From the NCBI GenBank assembly GCA_001972305.1, contig BDDD01001669.1, positions 62,001 through 126,000 on the forward strand: a stretch of DNA of 64,000 nt. The letters run 5' to 3'. The notes beneath the pieces are model-generated. The model saw only the letters and a program-made list of their open reading frames with translations. It was not told the DNA's origin and did not search any database. Shown here one piece after another: positions 57,673 through 64,000 of the stretch (positions within the stretch are counted from its first letter, which is position 1; each line of letters begins with the position of its first letter). The position numbers and the translations under genes were made by a program. This DNA comes from Cephalotus follicularis (Eukaryota; Streptophyta; Magnoliopsida; Oxalidales; Cephalotaceae).

Positions 57673-59979
57673 TGTTGGAACCTTATGGAAATTAAACAAA
57701 AATCTAGATGCTTGTAACCTATTACAAACTGTTATCATCTCATGATCAACAAGCCATAAAGTTATTCCAGGATCTTTTGAGCATGTATATACAATTAGAT
57801 AACATATATAAAACAAAGGAAAGAGCAGGTGGAATATACTCACAGAAAGGAGTGGCTCCTTCTTTGTTGGTTGGTGGTTCTAGCCTCCAAGTACAGCAGG
57901 CCTCCAAGGTATCCACACCAAGCCTTTATCTCCAACACCAGCTTCTCAAGCTTTTCAACTCTTGATTTATGTGTACTGTGTTTTCTATTTTTTTTGTTCT
58001 TGAGAGAACACAGAGAAAAACATTGAGAGAGAAATAGGAGAAAAATGTCTTGCAAAATAAAGAGACGTGTTTAACAGTTTTATTGCTAGATAAAACGCGT
58101 TAAACACTAATGTCTCTATCTCCTATTTTATGCAATAATCTCATTTAGCATAAATAACAATTCTTTCCCTTTTTAGATTTCTTCTTTCCATAAAGAATAC
58201 TTTCTTTCCTTAATCGTATTTAGAATATTTAATCTCATTAAATATAATTAGAAAATAATATTCTAATTATTTTTCTCTCGTACGGTATCAGAAATATCAG
58301 CCTGTATTATGTGTGACCCTATGGATTCATTATTACGCTAGCTGTAGGATTAAATTGTGACACGCACAATTATCCGATTAAATATTTATTATCATATAAA
58401 AAATATTATCTCGAATATTTCGAATTAAAACTGTTTTAATTCTTTTCTTCTAAGATTAATTATCAATTTAATCTCAGGCATCCTACAGGTTGACATCGAC
58501 ATCAAGCAATGCATAACGACCCCCAGGTAATATGAATTATCTGGGAGCCACTATTTATAGGTACATGCATGTATAGTGCTTCTATTGACAATGCTCTGAT
58601 AAAATCTAGGGTACGGATTATGTCAGACCCCAATAATTTAATCTTTAGCCTTGTGACTATCTTTCGTCAGCCCAAATAAAATTAGAGGTGCCCCTATAAT
58701 ATTCAACCAATGATATCACACTCTTGATATCGTGGCTAGCCTGACCAGGCGCTTAATTACTAACGAAAATCATCCTGAGCATAATCTTCTTTTACTAGAA
58801 GCAATGGATTCATTATTGCACGCTCACATGCCTCCATACATAAGCGTACTGTGTCCAACTAATGCCTGTATACACTTCATAGAATATGTATTTAAGCATA
58901 ATGAAAACACAACACCCTATGCACAAGACATCCAGTGACGGCTCATATCCAAGGACCACATGCACTGCTGTAAAACTAGAATTCTGTCTGACATGTAAGT
59001 AGGGGTGTGTAAAATTACCCAAAAATCGAAAAACCGAACCAAACCGCACCAATTTTTTTTCCGGGTGCGGGTAATTCCGGTATTCGGACATTTAGGGCGG
59101 GGAGTGTGGTTAAATCTATAAATGCGGTTCATGTGCGGTTTATAAAATCTTAAATTTTCAAGTATGCGGGTATCCGAATACCTGTAATTTTGTTACGGTT
59201 TGGGCCATAAATAAGTGTAATACTAATGTGTTTGTAATCTTTATCAATTTAATTGGTGTAATTGGTGATCATTTGTTGAATAATTGGATTATTTGAATAG
59301 TATTTGATGTAATTAGATAAAGTATTAAGTATTATATTTTTAGTTTTAAAGATTTTGTATTAATTTTAATTAAAAGTGTAAAATTGCGGGTTTTACCTGC
59401 AATACCCGAAAACTGCATTGTAGTTTGGGGCGGATAACCGTAACTTGAACTTCAAATGCGGTTCTGGTGCGGGTTGGATAAATTTCCCCCAGAAAAACCG
59501 TAAAACCAAACAGCAAAAAATTGCGGTTCGGGTAATGCCCGCATAAACACCCCTACATGTAAGTAAAACTCCATACATAAATTCTATCAACAGTCACCTT
59601 TAGTTAACTCATTAATAAATTAATGAGCACCTACGTAGTTGTCATAGTATCAACCATGCGAGTGGAGTGAGATCAGTCACCCTCTGCTTACCGATATGAC
59701 AGTACGTACTGGTCTATCCGGATTAATCATGCCGTGAGTGTCAATCCTATGGCCAAGAAGATTCGAAATAAAGCATACCGAGATTCCAATTCTCACATCA
59801 TGATCTCATCATAAACTTGGTTCTCTAACTTTATTCTAGGGCATTCATTTATCATTTAATCATACATTAAAGAAATGAACTCACAGTCATTGATAAAATA
59901 TAAACATCTTTATTAAATTTATATACAAGATAGAGTGATTACAAGGTCAGCACTGGCTTGCAGGACTTTATCTCTAACA
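57673..59979. mobile_element. Solo-LTR-like insertion in Copia pol, with a nested hAT element
   Basis: It starts TGTTGGAACC and ends TTTATCTCTAACA, flanked by the exact 5-bp duplication CTAAC (57668-57672 and 59980-59984). The Copia coding sequence resumes directly after it (WQQAMTEELAALQKNH). Without the nested hAT element it is about 1.74 kb and encodes nothing recognisable, so a solo LTR or a small non-coding LTR element is most likely. Confidence 0.8.
59000..59555. mobile_element. hAT-type non-autonomous element
   Basis: The ends TAGGGGTGTGTAAA and AAACACCCCTA are inverted repeats, and the 8-bp target duplication CATGTAAG is exact (58992-58999 and 59556-59563). The interior has GCGGTT/AACCGC words near both ends and an AT-rich centre. 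No transposase is encoded. It is absent from the truncated copy in duplication unit 1, which ends before this position. Confidence 0.85.
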
Positions 59980-59984
59980 CTAAC

Positions 59985-61480
59985 CCCCTTTGGCAGCAAG
60001 CAATGACAGAAGAACTAGCTGCTTTACAGAAAAATCATACATGGGACCTGGTTGACTTGCCTCCTGGAAAGACCGTCATTGATTGCAAATGGATTTATAA
60101 GATCAAGTCTTGATCTGATGGTTCCGTGGATCGTTACAAGGCACGTCTTGTGGCTAGAGGTTTCACTCAGGAGTATGGGATTAATTATGAGGAGACTTTT
60201 GCTCCAATTGCACGTCTTACTTCACTTCGCTCCTTACTTGTTGTTGCTGCATCTCGTCGATGGCAGTATTTCAAATGGATATGAAGAATGCCTTCTTGAA
60301 CGGTGATCTAAAGGAGGAAGTTTATATGCGCCGACCACCTGGCTGTGATCATTCTTACACTCAGGTTTGTCGCCTTCAACGTGTACTTTATGGTCTCAAA
60401 CAGGAGCCTCGTGATTGGTTTGCCAAGTTTAGTTCCACTCTTACTAGACTTGGATTCAAATCCAGCCCCTATGATTCTGCCCTTTTTACTCGATCTACGA
60501 CGACTAATTCTATATTTTTATTATTATATGTGGATGATATAATCATTACTGAAAATGATTTGGTAGGCATACAGGATCTCAAGGTTTTTCTCCATAGTCA
60601 GTTTGAGATGAAAGATCTGGATAAGGTTGGTTATTTTTTGGGTATTGAGGTTACTTAGATTCTACAAGATATCACTTATCCCAAGCCAAATATGCATATG
60701 ATATTTTGGCTCGTGCTGGTGTAACTGACACTAAAACCTCAACCCCTCCCCTTGAGCAGAATGTAAAGTTACGAACTTCCGATGGGACTCCTCTTCCTGA
60801 TCCTACACTTTATCAGTAGTTGGTGGGTTATCTGATCTATTTGACAATTACACGTCATGATATTGCCTATGATGTTAACCTAGTCAGTCAATTTATGTAT
60901 GCTCCTCGGACTACACACTTCTTAGCAATTCTTAGTATCTTACTGTATATCAAGGGAACGCTTTTTCATGGTCTTCATTTCTCTACTGAGTCCTCACTTG
61001 CACTTCATGCCTTTTGTGATGCTGATTGGGCGGGTGATCCTACTGACCGTCATTCAACTAATGGTTATTGCTTCTTCCTTGGTACTTCTTTGATCTCTTA
61101 GCGTAGTAAGAAGCAGACTATAGTCTCTCGTTCAAGTACGGAGGCGAAATATCGCGCTCTTGCTGATGCCACCTCTGAGCTTCTTTGGATTTGTTGGCTT
61201 TTACAGGACATGTGTGTTTCTCAATCCATTAGCACTCCTATTTATTGTGACAATCAGAGTGCGATTCAGATTGCTCATAACGACGTGTTCCATGAGAGGA
61301 CCAAACACATTGAGATTGATTGTCACTTGGTTCGTCATCATCTGCAGAATGGTATTCTTCGACTACTTTATGTTACTTTCGCTGACCAGACTGCAGATAT
61401 ATTCACCAAATCTCATCCACATGGATAGTTTGGTTGTTTGGTTTCTAAACTCATCTTGGGTTCTACATTCCCAACTTGAG
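59985..61480 (+). pseudogene. Copia reverse transcriptase and RNase H (fossil)
   Basis: RT motifs include [60 protein letters not shown] and the active-site LLLYVDDIIIT. RNase H shows HAFCDADWAGDPTDRHSTNG, YCDNQSAIQIAHN and ERTKHIEIDCHLVRH. This single-copy 3' part of the Copia element lies outside the tandem duplication. Broken relic. Confidence 0.85.
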
Positions 61481-61492
61481 TTTGAGGGGGGA

Positions 61493-61703
61493 TGTTGATA
61501 TATAATTGTATATTTTATATTAATGAGCTGTATATTCGGAGTAAATCGGCGAGGGTGTGCTCCCCTCGCCATGCCCTCGCCGTTGACTCAATGGCGAGGG
61601 GATGGCGAGGGGAAGTGCCCTCGCCGTTGCCACCTTTTCCTGTAGTGTTTAGACACACACAGAAATATAGTTAATATTTCTCCAATCTCTTTATTTCATA
61701 ACA
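61493..61703 (+). repeat. 3' LTR of the 45471-61703 Copia element, with a CACTA fragment inside
   Basis: It opens TGTTGATATATAATTG after the purine tract and closes TTCATAACA before TTATA. The middle is occupied by CACTA terminal sequence (listed separately). Confidence 0.85.
61538..61647. mobile_element. CACTA terminal fragment within the 3' LTR
   Basis: GGCGAGGG and CCCTCGCC repeats end in TTTTCCTGTAGTG, the same terminus as the CACTA element at 51460. Only one terminus is present, over about 110 bp, so this is a fragment or a rearranged small derivative. Confidence 0.7.
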
Positions 61704-61708
61704 TTATA

Positions 61709-62830
61709 TTTCAATTAATTAATATCTATATAGGTTGTAAACAAATTGCGTCAAGTTAAGTGGGTTGGCACGAGTGACATGATTAATACAAGTTAGGTTG
61801 AGTTAATAAAAGATGATTAGCTCGTTTACTAATATGTTAAACGGATTAATTTAATTTTAACTAAAACTCATTTAAGTCAAACTCAAACTCGTTCAAATTG
61901 CTATATCTAATGCTAAAGTTTCTCTATTCAAGACCGAATAGCCACCCATGACGACATTAGTACCCATGACGACATTAGTTAATCTTACTTTAAAAAGCTC
62001 GGGATTGGTAGTTGATCACTTAGTTTAAGTGGTATGATTTTCTTGATAGAATAAACAAAGTCTTTGGTTCAATTCTCTCTAAGAGCATCCGCATACATAT
62101 GTGATTCAAGTGATTTAAGACATGAGAGGGTTACTCACGTTTTGTAACCCTTTTTTATAATTAAAAAAAACAAAAAATCACATTGTAAATCCTTTTGAAG
62201 TGCTAAAAGAAACAATCTAAGAATATAGCTAGTGCAGCTAACGTGGAAGAATTTGTAAAGTAAAAATAGGTACGTAATTCATTAATCATAATATTAACAG
62301 TGAAATTGCGTACCAAATGCTCAATATATAATATGTATTTAACTAGGGAAACGAGATAGAAAAAAAAGTTTATGTAATTACTATTTTCTTGATGTACTAG
62401 TTAAATAATATTTTATATTTTATATATTTGTTATGACACTCATATGATTTCAATAGTATTTTTTGTGATTTGTACGTCAACACATGGTAGCAAAAATATT
62501 ATTTATAATATATAAATAAATATAATAAATACATGACATATGATGTGTCATCTAATTAATAGAATGAAGAATAATTACATTAATTTTTTTAACCTACATC
62601 ATATGTTATTTATTTATTATATCATTTGATATGCTTTTAATAATATTTTAGATATGATAGTGATGCTTGTACATAAAATTTATTAAGGACATTGGTCAAC
62701 AATTCTGGGACCCAAAGGAAATTTCCATGCAATTTCCTTCTACCAAAAACACATACGTATCATCCATTTCCTTCGTGCTTGAAGTTTCATTGAAAGTGTC
62801 CCCAAAAAGCTTACTTTATTCCATATAAGC
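61709..62830. other. Intergenic AT-rich DNA upstream of the CML gene
   Basis: No gene was recognised. One tRNA-like SINE remnant lies near 62010-62085 (listed separately). Otherwise the sequence is AT-rich and low-complexity. Confidence 0.55.
62010..62085 (+). repeat. tRNA-derived SINE-like remnant
   Basis: CTTAGTTTAAGTGGTATGA (A-box-like) and TTTGGTTCAATTCTC (B-box-like) lie about 40 bases apart, as in a tRNA-derived SINE head. No tail or target duplication is clear. Confidence 0.4.
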
Positions 62831-62837
62831 TAACTGT

Positions 62838-62846
62838 CTATATAAA
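62838..62846 (+). promoter_or_regulatory. TATA box of the CML41-like gene
   Basis: CTATATAAAG lies about 55 bases upstream of the ATG at 62900, at a spacing that allows a short 5' UTR. It fits the plant TATA consensus. Confidence 0.7.
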
Positions 62847-62899
62847 GATGTTACATGCTATTCATATTCCTCGACCAACTCACGTTAATTACTCTCCAA

Positions 62900-63466
62900 A
62901 TGGCAACTGATAGAGTTGTTAAACCGTCCAGGTCCGGTTGCTTCTCTAACACAGGTGTTAGGTTAAGTATCCATCGTCGCCGATCAAAGTCTAGTTCAAC
63001 ATTAAGCTCTCCAAAGTCTCCTATGTCACCATGCACGTCCAAAAATGGCACAAGGGAAAACCAACTCAAAGAAGTTTTTCGCCATTTCGATGGTGATGGG
63101 GATGGAAAGATCTCGGCAATAGAACTTAGAGCTTTTTTTGGATCAATTGGAGAGTACATGTCATATGAAGAGGCTCAAGGAGTGATCGATGATCTTGACA
63201 CAGATGGAGATGATCTGTTAGACTTTGATGATTTTTTGAAGCTGATGACAAGAGATGGTAGCGAAGAGGATCTCAAAAGGGCTTTTGAGATGTTTGAATT
63301 GGAGAAAGGTTCAGGGTGCATAACTCCCAAAAGCTTGCAAAAGATGCTGCATCGATTAGGTGATAATAAATCTTTGGATGAGTGTGCTGCCATGATTCAA
63401 GTCTTTGATACTGATGGTAATGGTGTGGTTGATTTCCATGAGTTTCATCAAATGATGATTGCTTAA
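62900..63466 (+). CDS. CML41: Calmodulin-like protein, CML41-like, intronless
   Basis: The product has 188 residues. A basic, Ser-rich N-terminal extension (residues 1-50, HRRRSKSSSTLSSPKS) is followed by four EF-hands. Loop 1 (64-75, DGDGDGKISAIE) and loop 4 (170-181, DTDGNGVVDFHE) are canonical. Loop 2 (100-111) ends in Asp instead of Glu. Loop 3 (133-144, ELEKGSGCITPK) lacks key acidic ligands and probably does not bind calcium. VEKGSGCITPK-like loop 3 and the closing DFHEFHQMM match Arabidopsis CML41, a calcium sensor reported at plasmodesmata, where it promotes callose closure in immunity; that role is inferred here. The ATG at 62900 is preferred over the in-frame 62855, because the latter lies too close to the TATA box and adds an unrelated hydrophobic segment. 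No introns or damage are visible. Confidence 0.88.
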   Translation: MATDRVVKPSRSGCFSNTGVRLSIHRRRSKSSSTLSSPKSPMSPCTSKNGTRENQLKEVFRHFDGDGDGKISAIELRAFFGSIGEYMSYEEAQGVIDDLDTDGDDLLDFDDFLKLMTRDGSEEDLKRAFEMFELEKGSGCITPKSLQKMLHRLGDNKSLDECAAMIQVFDTDGNGVVDFHEFHQMMIA

Positions 63467-64000
63467 TTGAATTGGTGATTGCTTTTTGTATAAAAGCTTA
63501 AATATGATGACTAATATTTGCGTGGAGCTAGTACATGTGAACCAAGTAGTGAGAAAAATAAAATAAAAAATTTGAGAAAAAAAAAATATCTCTCTCAGAT
63601 TCAGGTAAACCAGGTCCATGTAAGTATTTCTCTAATCATGAAATCACACGTATTCAATCATTAAAATAGTGGGAAAAGGGGGGAAGAAGGTGATAGAGTA
63701 CGGAAATTAATCCTCAATAAAGCTAGCTATTAATGTAATTATCATATATATATATATTTGTCTACTTTGTAACGTTTGAATGGAATTTGCTAATAAAAGA
63801 TGAGTTGGATTTTAGTTCGATTCCTATTGATTTGCTTTTATTTTAGGCAATTGTCAAAGGTAACAAAGTTGCACTTCAAATAGAAGCTGGAATATATATT
63901 CATATGCTTTAAACACAACACAATCATGCCATCTTTCCGTTAACAGCGTTAAAAATTAGGTGTCACTTTGTCATTTTGCAATCTTCAGGTGCTAAAGTGT
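63467..64000. other. 3' flank of the CML41-like gene
   Basis: AT-rich sequence with AATAAAATAAAA near 63557-63568, a possible polyadenylation signal region, and a (TA)n run near 63747-63760. No further gene is seen up to the window end. Confidence 0.5.

Larger units (their letters stand above)
55037..58818. repeat. 3.78-kb tandem duplication, unit 2
   Basis: Second copy of 51262-55035. The junction at about 55036 joins CATTATT to GAGATGAAAGAGTG, with at most one or two bases of shared sequence, as expected for end-joining or template switching. Confidence 0.9.
45471..61703 (+). mobile_element. Ty1/Copia LTR retrotransposon enlarged by nested insertions and a tandem duplication
   Basis: LTRs at 45471-45668 and 61493-61703 share ends (TGTTGATATAT ... 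TTCATAACA) and are flanked by the exact 5-bp target duplication TTATA (45466-45470 and 61704-61708). The primer-binding site TGGTATCAGAGC follows the 5' LTR, and the purine tract TTTGAGGGGGGA precedes the 3' LTR. Gag, protease, integrase, RT and RNase H occur in Copia order on the plus strand. Inserted in it are a CACTA element, a solo-LTR-like element and a CACTA fragment in the 3' LTR, and a 3.78-kb part is duplicated. LTRs show about five differences over about 100 alignable bases. The element has about ten breaks and is a fossil. Confidence 0.85.

Noticed and set aside
59000-59555. hAT transposase gene within the element
   Set aside because: The two minus-strand frames at 58813-59132 and the one at 59393-59590 cross the element's borders and have no transposase motifs.

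Overview
This window is plant nuclear DNA, almost certainly from a eudicot and probably a woody one. The signs are AT-rich intergenic sequence, host genes with GT-AG introns, plant-type LTR retrotransposons (two Copia, one Ty3/Gypsy of the Tat lineage), a CACTA (En/Spm) DNA transposon, hAT-type non-autonomous elements with 8-bp target duplications, tRNA-derived SINE remnants and CT microsatellites. There is no sign of bacterial or organellar gene organisation. The species cannot be named from the sequence.

Only three host genes are supported. (1) Positions 2017-5781, minus strand: a complete 12-exon PQ-loop membrane transporter gene (379 codons), with the reading frame kept across every inferred splice. 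(2) Positions 38507-39191, plus strand: a gene or gene fragment with a 5' UTR intron and an exon encoding an RNase H1-N/viroplasmin-like domain. That exon ends at a good splice donor with no recognisable following exon. (3) Positions 62900-63466, plus strand: an intronless calmodulin-like protein resembling CML41, with a TATA box upstream.

The rest is layered mobile DNA. From 8640 to 17546 lies an old Copia element (short LTRs, TSD TCTAT) holding a 3.55-kb solo-LTR-like insertion (11411-14961, TSD CATTT) and a SINE-like repeat. From 18620 to 30001 lies a Tat-lineage Gypsy element transcribed leftward. Between its pol and 3' LTR it carries an oppositely oriented gene (20125-22433) with its own TATA box and introns. 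From 32690 to 38102 there are hAT-type elements and foldback elements, including a 1775-bp tandem duplication that copied a hAT element with its target site.

From 39317 to 61703 the structure is most complex. A second Copia element (45471-61703, TSD TTATA) was invaded by a CACTA element (46031-51460, TSD GCA) and by a solo-LTR-like element (TSD CTAAC) that itself received a hAT element (TSD CATGTAAG). A 3.78-kb segment of this stack was then tandemly duplicated (51262-55035 and 55037-58818). The left part of the locus also appears twice (39317-43314 and 43403-47909), with a single N at 43402 exactly at the junction, so an assembly or haplotype artefact must be considered.

The host genes show no functional link to one another. 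No new multi-gene system was found. The points most worth a second look are the antisense gene inside the Tat element, the palindromic subterminal repeats of the CACTA element, the viroplasmin-domain exon, and the N-marked duplication.
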